Assembly (NCBI GenBank): GCA_017798125.1
Contig: CP059070.1
Location: forward strand, 2,728,001 to 2,792,000
Length of the DNA: 64,000 nt
Source of the DNA: Cryomorphaceae bacterium
GTDB lineage: Bacteria > Bacteroidota > Bacteroidia > Flavobacteriales > ECT2AJA-044
Direction: 5' to 3'
This document shows positions 53,151 through 61,059 of this stretch, in pieces; the stretch's first letter is position 1, and every line of letters starts with the position of its first letter. The notes under the pieces are model-generated. The model did not search any database. It saw only the letters and a list, made by a program, of their open reading frames with translations, and had not been told where the DNA came from. Both the position numbers and the translations under genes were made by a program.

Positions 53151-53807
53151 ATGAAGTTCTTCATCGACACCGCAAATCTCGACCAAATCCGTGAAGCTCA
53201 GGACCTCGGAATTCTGGACGGCGTAACCACTAATCCATCTTTGATGGCCAAGGAGGGTATTACTGGTCAGGACAACATCATCCAACACTATGTTGATATT
53301 TGCGACATCGTTGATGGAGACGTCAGTGCCGAAGTTGTGGCCACGGACTTTGATGGAATCGTACGTGAAGGAGAAGCCCTAGCAGCACTGCATGATCAAA
53401 TTGTTGTTAAAGTGCCCATGATTCGTGAAGGTGTTAAAGCCATTAAGCACTTTTCAGACAACGGAATTAAAACCAACTGCACTCTAATTTTCAGCGCCTC
53501 ACAAGCCTTGTTGGCCGCAAAAGCAGGTGCATCCTATGTAAGTCCATTCTTGGGACGCTTGGACGACATCAGCAATGATGGACTTCAATTGATCGAAGAA
53601 ATCCGCATCATTTTTGACAACTACGGCTACGAAACGGAAATATTGGCCGCAAGTATTCGTCATCCGCTACACATCAAAGATTGCGCGATGATTGGAGCGG
53701 ACGTGATTACTTCTCCTTTGAGCGCAATTGCCGCCTTGTTCAAGCACCCACTGACAGACATTGGGCTCGAAAAATTCTTGGCAGACCACGCCAAAGGGAA
53801 TTCGTAA
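53151..53807 (+). CDS. transaldolase of the small FSA/TalC type
   Basis: 218 residues. The fructose-6-phosphate aldolase/transaldolase fold is clear from [27 protein letters not shown], and the Schiff-base Lys87 in IVVKVPM. F133 in SPFLGRLDD is at the position where E. coli FsaA has Tyr131 and transaldolases have Phe, so transaldolase activity is the better guess; this relies on recalled comparisons. It would serve the non-oxidative pentose phosphate pathway. A lipoprotein gene starts 5 bp after the stop. Confidence 0.9.
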   Translation: MKFFIDTANLDQIREAQDLGILDGVTTNPSLMAKEGITGQDNIIQHYVDICDIVDGDVSAEVVATDFDGIVREGEALAALHDQIVVKVPMIREGVKAIKHFSDNGIKTNCTLIFSASQALLAAKAGASYVSPFLGRLDDISNDGLQLIEEIRIIFDNYGYETEILAASIRHPLHIKDCAMIGADVITSPLSAIAALFKHPLTDIGLEKFLADHAKGNS

Positions 53808-53812
53808 AAAGC

Positions 53813-54190
53813 ATGTTACGCTCTTTCTTCATTGGCCTCCTCCTTCTTCTGGTTTTGTCGGGGTGTGGGAATGAAGAGCAGTCCGCGGCATCCACCGAAG
53901 AACAAATCGAAATCCTAGCCTTTGACTCGGAGCTCTGGAGCACTTGGGAAAAGGGTCAATACCCCTACCGTCCGTCTATGCTTGACGCTGTGATGGAAAT
54001 GGACAGTCTACGATATCTGAAGGAGACAGAAATCACTGAGGTCTTGGGGCAACCTGATCGTCAAACGGAAGGACATCTATACTACCGTATTTCCGATACT
54101 AAGTTGGTCACTTGGACCTTACATGCCCAAACTCTTGTGATCGTTCTTGAAGGGGATACCGGTAGGCACAAGATGCTCATTCACGAGTAA
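53813..54190 (+). CDS. small lipoprotein of unknown function
   Basis: 125 residues from ATG 53813; the open frame extends back over the transaldolase gene, which is not coding there. The signal ends in LVLSGC (Cys about 17), a good lipobox. The mature part has no recognised domain but holds ITEVLGQPDRQTEGHLYYRI, reminiscent of SmpA/BamE-like proteins. It is the last gene before a structured gap at 54.2 kb. Confidence 0.72.
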   Translation: MLRSFFIGLLLLLVLSGCGNEEQSAASTEEQIEILAFDSELWSTWEKGQYPYRPSMLDAVMEMDSLRYLKETEITEVLGQPDRQTEGHLYYRISDTKLVTWTLHAQTLVIVLEGDTGRHKMLIHE

Positions 54191-54230
54191 GGCAGTTTTC
54201 GTTTCTCCTCAAAATGAACTAGCTTAAGGA

Positions 54231-54260
54231 GTCCGTTCGCATTCCGCGAAGGAAGCGGAC
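54231..54260. repeat. nested inverted repeat in the gap before the YciO-like gene
   Basis: GTCCG-TTCGC-ATTCC-GCGAA-GGAAG-CGGAC: an inner stem TTCGC/GCGAA (54236-54250) inside an outer GTCCG/CGGAC, with GGAAG as a one-sided bulge that could instead pair with ATTCC. No T run follows, so a role in mRNA ends or regulation is uncertain. Confidence 0.35.
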
Positions 54261-54281
54261 ATCCCTAACCCACATCTTGCC

Positions 54282-54905
54282 ATGTCAGAACTCCTCAAGA
54301 TCTACCCGGAGAATCCACACGACAGCGCCATTAACAAAGTAGTCGATGCACTTCGCAGAGGCGGCATTGTCATTGTTCCGACGGATTCGGTATACGCTTT
54401 CGCGTGTGACTTAAGTCAAACCAAGGCCATGGAAAAACTTGCTCAACTGAAGGGCACGCGTCTAGAAGAGGCGAATTTTTCCATCGTTTTCAATGACTTG
54501 ACCATGCTTTCCGATTATACTCGGCCCATCCCTACTTCGGTCTTCAAGCTATTGAAACGCACCCTGCCAGGACCGTATACGTACATCATGAACGCCACAA
54601 ATAAGATCCCCAAGCTCTTCCATCACAAAAAGAAGACCGTCGGGATTCGTATTCCGGATAACGGAGTACCATTGGCCATTGTACAAGCTCTTGGCAATCC
54701 AATCGCAGTAAGTTCCATTCACGATCCCGACAATGTGGTGGAATACACAACTGATCCAGAATTGATTCACGAGCGCTATGCGCGTATGGTTGAGATTACC
54801 ATTAATGGAGGTATTGGGGACAATGAGCCCTCAACCATCATTGACTGCACCGGAAATGAACCGACCCTCATCCGGGAAGGAAAAGGGTCGGTTGCTGAGT
54901 TGTAA
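54282..54905 (+). CDS. Sua5/YciO/YrdC family protein, YciO-like
   Basis: 207 residues. The fold is that of threonylcarbamoyl-AMP synthases, with IVIVPTDSVYAFACDLSQTKAMEKLAQLKG (about 30-59), PGPYTYIMNATNKIPKLF (about 97-114) and VGIRIPDNGVPLAIVQALG (about 122-140). The KxR substrate motif of TsaC/Sua5 is not seen; the EEANFSIVFNDL and following PGPYTYI blocks match YciO better. Whether it makes tRNA t6A is therefore uncertain. Near the stop, AACCGACCC and GGGTCGGTT (54859-54893) form a perfect 9-bp inverted repeat. Confidence 0.85.
   Translation: MSELLKIYPENPHDSAINKVVDALRRGGIVIVPTDSVYAFACDLSQTKAMEKLAQLKGTRLEEANFSIVFNDLTMLSDYTRPIPTSVFKLLKRTLPGPYTYIMNATNKIPKLFHHKKKTVGIRIPDNGVPLAIVQALGNPIAVSSIHDPDNVVEYTTDPELIHERYARMVEITINGGIGDNEPSTIIDCTGNEPTLIREGKGSVAEL
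54859..54893. repeat. 9-bp inverted repeat at the end of the YciO-like gene
   Basis: AACCGACCC (54859-54867) and GGGTCGGTT (54885-54893), spaced by 17 bases, inside the last codons. Such a stem 12 bp before the stop could slow or end transcription, but no T run follows. Confidence 0.4.
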
Positions 54906-54940
54906 GCTTAGTTGGTCCTTATTCGACCTCTTTCCCGCTT

Positions 54941-55879
54941 TTATCGCCAGGAAATATTGAAGTCGCTGTGCTGAACGGACGTCCTGATGATCGGCGCCGC
55001 CTCATCATTGACCGTAATTCGGTATTCCTCGCTATTGAATCCTGTTTCTTTCTCTTGGATCTTCATTCCTGAAGCCCCATCCACGTCGGAGAAGCTCGCT
55101 TTAATTTCCATCCGCATGCGGGCTTGTTCATTTATGCTGAGCTCAAAATCAGAGAAGTCAACATCAAGGTCCATGGCATCCCATTCAACGCCCGCTACAT
55201 CGAGGTTGAAATCACTGTGCTGCACCCGAAGGTCTCCAATCATCTTTTCGACGCGCTCAATCTCCACATCACTGAATTTCACATCCAACTCTAAGGCTTT
55301 GATGTTCTCGGCAATGAAATCACTGTGTTGAATTTCTGCATTGAGACCGTTGATGTTCTTGGCAAAACCGTCGCCAAAAGCCAACTCGATTTCATTCTGC
55401 TCATGACTCCATCCCGATACACGGAAGTCCCCATGCTGCACATCGAGTCGTGTTGGACCGTAGCGATCCTCTACGAATACATCTCCAAAGGAATTGCGGA
55501 TTTCGACTTGAGTAGATTGCGGTACACGCACTTCATAGTCGATCGAGAATTTCTCGATTTTATTTCCGCAGTTGCAGTCGTTCTTCGTCTCGGCAACAAC
55601 TCGATCGCCATTGACTGAGAATTTCACATCCATCTTTTCGAAGGCTTCGTTCACTGCGCGATCTGATTTTCCTTCAACGGTAATCTTCACTTCGATTTCG
55701 ATTGAATTTCCCGGGTAATCGGTCAACTGAACATCACCAAAGCTATTTCGAATAAAGAGCTCTCCACTGGAACCCACGTCAAAGGATTTCTCGATGGTCC
55801 GCTCCAGGTACTGTGCCCATAGAAAGGTAGGCATCAGAGCTAGAGCGAGAAGTAGTGTTGTGTGTTTAAGCGTTTTCAT
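54941..55879 (-). CDS. secreted beta-solenoid protein (DUF4097-like) of an ECF sigma operon
   Basis: 312 residues with a signal peptide (about 1-22, ending LWAQ). The mature protein is a regular series of short steps with F-[SG]-D-[VF], about every 20-30 residues: NSFGDVQL, NSFGDVFV, QHGDFRV, AFGDGFA, QHSDFIA, KFSDVEI, QHSDFNL, DFSDFEL, SFSDVDG, QHSDFNI. This is a DUF4097-type right-handed solenoid. It is the last gene of the sigma/anti-sigma unit and overlaps it by 14 bp. It may be the envelope sensor or effector of that system. Confidence 0.8.
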   Translation of the reverse strand: MKTLKHTTLLLALALMPTFLWAQYLERTIEKSFDVGSSGELFIRNSFGDVQLTDYPGNSIEIEVKITVEGKSDRAVNEAFEKMDVKFSVNGDRVVAETKNDCNCGNKIEKFSIDYEVRVPQSTQVEIRNSFGDVFVEDRYGPTRLDVQHGDFRVSGWSHEQNEIELAFGDGFAKNINGLNAEIQHSDFIAENIKALELDVKFSDVEIERVEKMIGDLRVQHSDFNLDVAGVEWDAMDLDVDFSDFELSINEQARMRMEIKASFSDVDGASGMKIQEKETGFNSEEYRITVNDEAAPIIRTSVQHSDFNISWR

Positions 55880-56453
55880 TTCCGTAGTTTTTCTGTTCGT
55901 TCAAGGTTTGGAGTTGGTTGGTCAGTGCTTCCAGCACATCAATGCGATCACGATAATTTTCGATCATAGCATTGATTACGCGTTCGTCACTGTAGTTTCG
56001 AGCCAAGGCCTTGGCCAGCTCTTCATAGGCTTCTTCTAATTCGTCCAATTCGGTGAAATAACTCTGCAGGATATAGTCTTCTGCACCTGGCATTTGTTGC
56101 ACTTCTTCCTTCTTGGCCAAAATGGTCCGTCGGTAGTAATCTTCCACTTGAGCCATTTCGCTCGACACCTCCTCGAGGTACATGTTCTGGTCTCCGACAA
56201 TCTTTTCTTCCACGGGAACCAAACTGTAGTTCTGGTAAACGAATACAGCTCCGAAAATCACTACCGCGGCGGCGGCTGTATAGGCGATCTTCATTAGGCC
56301 CTGACGGGCCGATGAGCGCGTAGATTCGTTCTCCTCAGCGGCTTGCTTACCCTGTAACTTTTGTTCGAAGCGGTTGCGGTGCCCGAGAGGTGGGCGGTCC
56401 CGATCAAAGGACTCTTGTTGCTCCCGAATGAAATCTTCTAACTTATCCGACAT
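55866..56453 (-). CDS. membrane protein in the anti-sigma factor position
   Basis: 195 residues. The N-terminal 50 residues are soluble and charged (MSDKLEDFIREQQESFDRDRPPLGHRNRFEQKL), followed by one membrane helix (about 56-74) and an extracytoplasmic helical part. It overlaps the sigma-factor gene by 11 bp and the solenoid gene by 14 bp, the usual place for an anti-sigma factor, but I see no zinc-binding ZAS motif (HX3CX2C), so the assignment is by position and topology. The DNA at 56297-56314 is a copy of the dispersed palindrome. Confidence 0.68.
   Translation of the reverse strand: MSDKLEDFIREQQESFDRDRPPLGHRNRFEQKLQGKQAAEENESTRSSARQGLMKIAYTAAAAVVIFGAVFVYQNYSLVPVEEKIVGDQNMYLEEVSSEMAQVEDYYRRTILAKKEEVQQMPGAEDYILQSYFTELDELEEAYEELAKALARNYSDERVINAMIENYRDRIDVLEALTNQLQTLNEQKNYGNENA
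56297..56314 (+). repeat. dispersed palindrome with one-base insertion (copy 7)
   Basis: GGCCCTGACGGGCCGATG, the main form with one extra base in the loop. It is in the opposite orientation to its host gene, unlike the ALRAD copies, and reads SARQGL on the coding strand. Confidence 0.55.
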
Positions 56454-57006
56454 GATGACGTTCTGTTAAAATATGCTTCAGTTTGTTTTTTGCTCGTGCA
56501 AACTGCGACCGACTCGTTCCTGGATCAATACACAAGATTTGCGCTATTTCTTCGTGGTCGTAACCTTCAAGTAGGTACAGACTCAATATCATTTTATATC
56601 CACCTGGTAGCGCATCAATAGCTCGATGGACCTGTTCCACCTGATACGTTCCTCGGTCATCTTCAGCTTCGGCTACGGGTTGAAGGATCGTCTCTTCTGT
56701 GCTGATCCATTCAATTTCTCTTTTCTTGATACGATCCAAACACTGATGAACCACAATCTTTTTGAGCCAGGCTCCGAACGTCACTCCTCCTGAGAATTGA
56801 TCGAGTCGATCAAAGGCCTTCATAAAGGCCTCTTGCATGGCATCTTCCGCGTCTGTCTCGTCATTCAGGAGTCGCTTGCAGGTGTTGTACATGGCCCGTG
56901 CATATCGGTCGTACAGCTCCATCATCGCGCGCTGATCCCCATTGCGACACTGCTCAATCAAGTAATCCTTTGGATCCAAGGGAGGTCTTTTCGGTTCGGT
57001 TTTCAT
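56443..57006 (-). CDS. ECF-type RNA polymerase sigma factor
   Basis: 187 residues. Region 2 is seen in LYDRYARAMYNTCKRLLNDETDAEDAMQEAFMKAFDRLDQFSGG (about 26-69) and region 4 in GGYKMILSLYLLEGYDHEEIAQILCIDPGTSRSQFARAKNKLKHIL (about 131-176). It belongs to the extracytoplasmic function group and is the first gene of a three-gene unit with a membrane protein and a solenoid protein. An ECF-type promoter (AAC-N16-CGTC) directly upstream points to autoregulation. Confidence 0.92.
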   Translation of the reverse strand: MKTEPKRPPLDPKDYLIEQCRNGDQRAMMELYDRYARAMYNTCKRLLNDETDAEDAMQEAFMKAFDRLDQFSGGVTFGAWLKKIVVHQCLDRIKKREIEWISTEETILQPVAEAEDDRGTYQVEQVHRAIDALPGGYKMILSLYLLEGYDHEEIAQILCIDPGTSRSQFARAKNKLKHILTERHHVG

Positions 57007-57014
57007 AATAAAAA

Positions 57015-57048
57015 GACGAGCGGCCTTTCCAAGCGTTGCATCGCTCGT
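57015..57048 (-). promoter_or_regulatory. ECF-type autopromoter overlapping a terminator-like hairpin
   Basis: On the minus strand AAC (57037-57035) and CGTC (57018-57015) are separated by 16 bases, the spacing of ECF promoters. The predicted start falls a few bases before the sigma-factor ATG at 57006. The same DNA folds as ACGAGCG (57048-57042) with CGCTCGT (57022-57016), 19-base loop, followed by TTTTT, like an intrinsic terminator for the upstream nnr gene. Confidence 0.55.
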
Positions 57049-57068
57049 GATAATTTTTCAAAAAAAAG

Positions 57069-58556
57069 TTAGAGTTCGGCAAAGGCCTGTCCAAAATATT
57101 CCGGCAGATCCGTAGCCAAAAGGCTCTCTTCACTCTGGTCGGCAAGTGCCAGTTCAGCTGCTCTACCATGCAGATATACACCCATGATCGCCGCTTCAGC
57201 AACACCGTATCCCTGTGCACGCAAACCCGTGAGCAAACCCGTGAGCACATCTCCACTCCCACCAGTTGCGAGCCCTGAATGACCGGTACTGTTGAAATAC
57301 ATCTCTCCATTGGGCAGAGCCGTCGCTGTGTAGGCTCCTTTCAAGACTAAAACGCATTGATGGCGGGCAGCGAACTCCAATGCCGCGTCATATTGATCTG
57401 GCCCGGGGCTCACCCCGCTCAAGCGAGCGAACTCGCCTGGATGCGGGGTTAGAATAGGCATCTGTTGACAAAAAGAAAGCCAGGTCAGGTTTTCCGCGAG
57501 AATATTCAGAGCATCCGCATCAAAAACCAATGGAACGCTGGCTTGACGAATCAGGTTTTGAAGCATGTGGGAGGTGTCCTCATCCTGTCCAATGCCAGGA
57601 CCAACGCCAATAGCCGTATATCGATCCAATTGTGGTAGATCGCTGAGATGTTCGGGCAAGGGGTCAAAGACACCCATAGCTTCTGGAACACTAGATGGCC
57701 ATATCAGCTCCGCGGAGCCAGGAAGGTATCCAGTAAGTAGTCCTACTCCGCTTCGAAGGGCTCCGCGAGCACTCATGATGGCGGCACCGAGTGTACCACG
57801 AGCCCCAGCGGCCAATAAGGCATGGCCAAATCGGTTCTTGTGCGCAAAACTGGGACGCTCTCGATATCGCTGCGCCACCCAATAGTGATCCACAAAGTAG
57901 TTCGGAGTCAGTACTTCATCTTCGTATTGAGCATCCAAGTCGATGTCAATCAATTCAAAGGGGCCGCATAGGGGGCCGCTGTCGGGCAAGAGTAGCGCTC
58001 GCTTGGGCCACTGAAAGGTCAAAGTAGCATCGGCCCGTAGGGCCAAACTCAGGTCATTTTCGCGGTTGTCGTCTGCAAAAATTCCGGTCGGCACATCAAC
58101 GGCAATTGTAAAGCGACGATCCCGATTAAGTGCTTGACATACTTCGGCGAGGAAGCCGTCCAAAGGCTGACTAAGGCCAGATCCGAGAATGGCATCGATG
58201 CGTATGCGATCCGGCTCGTCCCCTTCAGGCCGATCATCAGACGACCAAGTCTCAAACGCGTTCAGCTTGGATAAGTTGGTTTCGAAATCAGGACTTCCCG
58301 TTGTGCGATGCTGAATCACGACCACGCGAACGTCGTAGTCCGCCGACCTGAGTTGGCGGGCAATGGCCAAGCCATCTCCTCCATTGTTGCCCATCCCGCA
58401 GTAGATGGTAAATGGGGTATTGGGGTCAAAGATCTCGGTGAGTCGATCGGTGATCCCTGCGGCAGCGCGCTCCATGAGATCAATGGACGAAATAGGCTCT
58501 CGTTCTATAGTGAGCCGATCGGCCTCACGAATTTGCTCGACGGATAAAATCTTCAT
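57069..58556 (-). CDS. nnr: bifunctional NAD(P)H-hydrate epimerase/dehydratase
   Basis: 495 residues, two domains. The N-terminal YjeF_N epimerase (about 1-215) has IYCGMGNNGGDGLAIARQL (about 51-69), and the C-terminal ADP-dependent dehydratase (about 225-495) has GLLTGY, VGPGIGQDEDTS, LTPHPGEFARL and the catalytic GGSGDVLTGLLTGL (about 433-446). Together they repair NADHX and NADPHX. The epimerase part carries the piece LALRADATLTF, coded by a copy of the dispersed palindrome. The gene overlaps coaE by 32 bp. Confidence 0.93.
   Translation of the reverse strand: MKILSVEQIREADRLTIEREPISSIDLMERAAAGITDRLTEIFDPNTPFTIYCGMGNNGGDGLAIARQLRSADYDVRVVVIQHRTTGSPDFETNLSKLNAFETWSSDDRPEGDEPDRIRIDAILGSGLSQPLDGFLAEVCQALNRDRRFTIAVDVPTGIFADDNRENDLSLALRADATLTFQWPKRALLLPDSGPLCGPFELIDIDLDAQYEDEVLTPNYFVDHYWVAQRYRERPSFAHKNRFGHALLAAGARGTLGAAIMSARGALRSGVGLLTGYLPGSAELIWPSSVPEAMGVFDPLPEHLSDLPQLDRYTAIGVGPGIGQDEDTSHMLQNLIRQASVPLVFDADALNILAENLTWLSFCQQMPILTPHPGEFARLSGVSPGPDQYDAALEFAARHQCVLVLKGAYTATALPNGEMYFNSTGHSGLATGGSGDVLTGLLTGLRAQGYGVAEAAIMGVYLHGRAAELALADQSEESLLATDLPEYFGQAFAEL
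58028..58047 (-). repeat. dispersed palindrome inside nnr (copy 8)
   Basis: Plus strand CATCGGCCCGTAGGGCCAAA. The coding (minus) strand encodes ALRAD in the N-terminal epimerase domain of Nnr. Confidence 0.7.
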
Positions 58557-59115
58557 GCAAGGCCAAAATTTGCGGCAGTACCAAGTGGTGACCGTCGTTA
58601 TTGATTTCGTGTTGACTGTGCGCCCTCCGCTCTTCCTCGCTCCACTGACGCGCCATGCGCTGACGTATCTCCGGCGCAGTCAGGCCATCGCGCTTCATGA
58701 CGCGTTCCAAGCGAACTTCCACCGGAGCACTGACCAGGATGACTTCATCCAGTGTCAAATGCGATCCAGACTCAAACATGATGGCGGCCTCCTTCAATAC
58801 ATACGGCGTGTTTTGCTTCTCCAACCAGGCGTAAAAATCTCTGCCTACGGCAGGATGCACGAGCTTATTCAAAGCTTCTAATAGCGCTTGGTTGTTGAAG
58901 ACGCGTTCGGCAATCCACGGGCGGTTCAATCGACCATCCGTGTAGGCTTCTTCTCCGAGCAATTGGATGACCTGTTCTTTGAGAAGGGCGTCTTCGAGAT
59001 AGAGAGCCTTAGCTCTCGAATCGGCATCGTAGATAGGGATTCCCAAGTTCTGAAAGACCCGCGCAATGGTGCTCTTGCCCGATCCAATACCGCCTGTGAG
59101 CCCTACCTTGATCAT
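58525..59115 (-). CDS. coaE: dephospho-CoA kinase
   Basis: 196 residues. CoaE phosphorylates the ribose of dephospho-CoA with ATP, the last step in CoA synthesis. P-loop GGIGSGKST is at 8-16, then VFQNLGIPIYDADSRAKALY and the lid region VRLERVMKRDGLTAPEIRQRMARQWS. The gene overlaps ybbR by 4 bp and nnr by 32 bp; the set yajC-ybbR-coaE is standard in Bacteroidota. Its 3' extension into nnr is normal in length. Confidence 0.95.
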   Translation of the reverse strand: MIKVGLTGGIGSGKSTIARVFQNLGIPIYDADSRAKALYLEDALLKEQVIQLLGEEAYTDGRLNRPWIAERVFNNQALLEALNKLVHPAVGRDFYAWLEKQNTPYVLKEAAIMFESGSHLTLDEVILVSAPVEVRLERVMKRDGLTAPEIRQRMARQWSEEERRAHSQHEINNDGHHLVLPQILALHEDFIRRANS

Positions 59116-60098
59116 TTGCGGAGGATTAAGAATTCAACGCGCTCGGGTTCGGTTCGTACTATTTCCGCAACATCTGGAATCGTAGTCCAAGTAGGTCGAA
59201 CGCGGTCTCCAGTCGTCTTGGTGATTTGCTGATATTCGACCACCGCCGTAAAATCGGCCGCGGACAGTTCTTGATATCGCGATAGTGGTACTCGGCAAAT
59301 GGCCTTGACGCGCGGAGGAAAAAGGCGCAGACCCAAGGAATCCGGAAGGCCCAACATCTGGACGGGTATTTCGTAGGCGACTTCGGTAAACTCTTCAACG
59401 GGCAATAGAACTTCGACTTCAGAAGGGCTGAAGCGCAAGGTGCTGTCGAGAGCGGCCAGTTTGAGCGTCGCGCGAAGCGTGTCTTCTACATTTTGAACGT
59501 TCCAGGATTCGGTCAGAGCGCGACTCAAAGTGTCCATTACCTCGCTTCGGCCCGAAACTTTGACTGATGGCGGATCAATAATGACTTCAGAGGTCGCTCC
59601 AAAGCCCGTTTTGAAGGCGATGGCCAGGTCAACCTCTACGGGAAGCGGCTTATCGGCCCGCAGGGCAAAAGGAAAAAATAAGGTATCCGGATAAACGGAG
59701 AGGACATTGACCGAACCCGAGAGTTCGTCGGACAATCCGGTTCGGAACTCGCTCAACTGGATGTAGGCGCGCTGCTTTTCGCTGCGCCGTTGGCGCAATT
59801 CAACCCGGTCAAAATCCAGAACCAAGTTGTTTCGATTCCGGTATCGATATCCCAAGAGGTCAAATCCGTAGCCTTCTACTTCAAGAGTAATGGTGGGCGC
59901 TTGGTCCAAAAGCCAGATTCGATCATCAGGAAGGTGCTCATATTGAATCGGAAGATCTATAACCGCCGTGTAGGTCCGTGAGAGTTTACTCAGAATCCAG
60001 AACAGCGACGAAAGGGCCAAGCAGAAGATGAAAATGGACCGCTTGCGATCGTCTTGAATCAAGCGAGTTAATGGATTTCGAAGTGCGGAGGCGGCCAT
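59112..60098 (-). CDS. YbbR/CdaR-like domain protein
   Basis: 328 residues. One N-terminal membrane helix (about 20-42, KRSIFIFCLALSSLFWILSKLS) precedes tandem YbbR-like beta domains, recognised by PIQYEHLPDDRIWLLDQAPTITLEVEG, DLAIAFKTGFG and PPSVKVSGRSEVMDTL. In Firmicutes, CdaR (YbbR) controls the diadenylate cyclase CdaA; no cdaA is seen here. The piece FALRADKPLPVEV is coded by a palindrome variant at 59651. It follows the yajC terminator. Confidence 0.85.
   Translation of the reverse strand: MAASALRNPLTRLIQDDRKRSIFIFCLALSSLFWILSKLSRTYTAVIDLPIQYEHLPDDRIWLLDQAPTITLEVEGYGFDLLGYRYRNRNNLVLDFDRVELRQRRSEKQRAYIQLSEFRTGLSDELSGSVNVLSVYPDTLFFPFALRADKPLPVEVDLAIAFKTGFGATSEVIIDPPSVKVSGRSEVMDTLSRALTESWNVQNVEDTLRATLKLAALDSTLRFSPSEVEVLLPVEEFTEVAYEIPVQMLGLPDSLGLRLFPPRVKAICRVPLSRYQELSAADFTAVVEYQQITKTTGDRVRPTWTTIPDVAEIVRTEPERVEFLILRK
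59651..59670 (-). repeat. dispersed palindrome variant inside ybbR (copy 9)
   Basis: Plus strand TATCGGCCCGCAGGGCAAAA; the coding (minus) strand encodes FALRAD in frame. One loop base differs from the main form (GCA rather than GTA) and one outer pair is lost. Confidence 0.55.
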
Positions 60099-60108
60099 AG
60101 GATAAAAA

Positions 60109-60139
60109 TAAAAAAACGAGCCCAGCAGAGGGGCTCGTT
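60109..60139 (-). terminator. intrinsic terminator after yajC
   Basis: AACGAGCCC (60115-60123) pairs with GGGCTCGTT (60131-60139) through a 7-base loop; on the minus strand a T run (A run at 60109-60116) follows. It separates yajC from ybbR, so ybbR needs its own start or read-through. Confidence 0.88.
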
Positions 60140-60164
60140 CTTTAGAAACCTTATGTAGAATCGC

Positions 60165-60518
60165 TTATGCGTCCTTCTTCTCTTCGACTTTCTTGGTGTC
60201 CTTCTTGTTGGACTTCTTGTCGTCGGTCTTTAGGTATTGGGCGCTCAACTCTTTACTGATGGCCGCTTTTTCCATTTTGATCTTGATCCCGTTCTGGACT
60301 TCCAGAGTAACGGTGGTATCCGTCATCTCTGAGATTTTTCCGTGAAGTCCACCGTTGGTCACGACCCGCTGACCTTTGCGAATTTCTCCGCGGAAGTTCT
60401 TCTCATCTTTCTGACGCTTCATCTGTGGTCGAATCATAAAGAAATAGAAGACCACAATGATGAGAAGGAAGGGTAAAAACCCGCCAAATCCTCCTCCTGC
60501 TGCTTGCAATAGAATCAT
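60165..60518 (-). CDS. yajC: preprotein translocase accessory subunit YajC
   Basis: 117 residues, typical of Bacteroidota YajC. One membrane helix (about 12-31, FGGFLPFLLIIVVFYFFMIRP), then the soluble part QMKRQKDEKNFRGEIRKGQRVVTNGGLHGKISE, and a Lys/Asp-rich tail. It works with SecDF at the Sec translocon. It starts 1 bp after the DUF1573 gene. A strong hairpin terminator follows. Confidence 0.94.
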   Translation of the reverse strand: MILLQAAGGGFGGFLPFLLIIVVFYFFMIRPQMKRQKDEKNFRGEIRKGQRVVTNGGLHGKISEMTDTTVTLEVQNGIKIKMEKAAISKELSAQYLKTDDKKSNKKDTKKVEEKKDA

Positions 60519-60519
60519 C

Positions 60520-61047
60520 TTACTCCGCAGCTTGAGGCACCATTACCTCAGAAGTAATCTGAAGTACTTTGGTGTTAGGAGTTGTGTTGGCCACGATGGT
60601 CACAGACTTTTGCTGTTTTCCTTGGCGACCCTTGCTGTCAAAGCTCACGGCAATTTCTCCCGTTTCACCTGGAGCAATAGGCTCGTTTGGCCAATCTGGT
60701 ACAGTACAACCACAGCTTCCGCGAGCACTCGTAATGATCAATGGAGAATCCCCAGTGTTGGTAAAGGTAAAGACTGTTTCAGCCTTAGTTCCTTGCTCAA
60801 TTTGACCGAAATCGTGAAACTCACGATCGAATGAGAAGACTGGTGTGCCTTCTGTATCCACGATGTCCACGTTGGTTTGTTGCGCTTGCTCGTTCATTAC
60901 GGGCTGAACCTCTGGGGTGCTTGCCGCCGGAGTTTCTGTAACTACTGGAGTAGCGTTTCCGTTTTCTACACGGTTCGATGCTTTCTCTCCGCAAGAGATC
61001 ATCATCAAACCCGCTCCTGCCACTAGGGCCAAAGTCTTGATATTCAT
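60520..61047 (-). CDS. DUF1573 lipoprotein
   Basis: 175 residues. The signal ends in MMISC (Cys about 19), a lipobox-like site. After an acidic Thr/Pro linker, the DUF1573 domain shows as DREFHDFGQIEQGTKAETVFTFTNTGDSPLIITSARGSCGCTVPDWP (about 75-120), with the Cys pair CGC; the fold is immunoglobulin-like (ASH-like). Its role is unknown. It always sits between nusB and yajC in this phylum. It starts 12 bp after nusB. Confidence 0.88.
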   Translation of the reverse strand: MNIKTLALVAGAGLMMISCGEKASNRVENGNATPVVTETPAASTPEVQPVMNEQAQQTNVDIVDTEGTPVFSFDREFHDFGQIEQGTKAETVFTFTNTGDSPLIITSARGSCGCTVPDWPNEPIAPGETGEIAVSFDSKGRQGKQQKSVTIVANTTPNTKVLQITSEVMVPQAAE

Positions 61048-61059
61048 TGTCTACTGGAT

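Noticed and set aside
57960-57985. GGGGCCGCATAGGGGGCCGC in nnr
   Set aside because: GC-rich but without matching arms; the encoded SGPLCGPFEL fits the normal protein.
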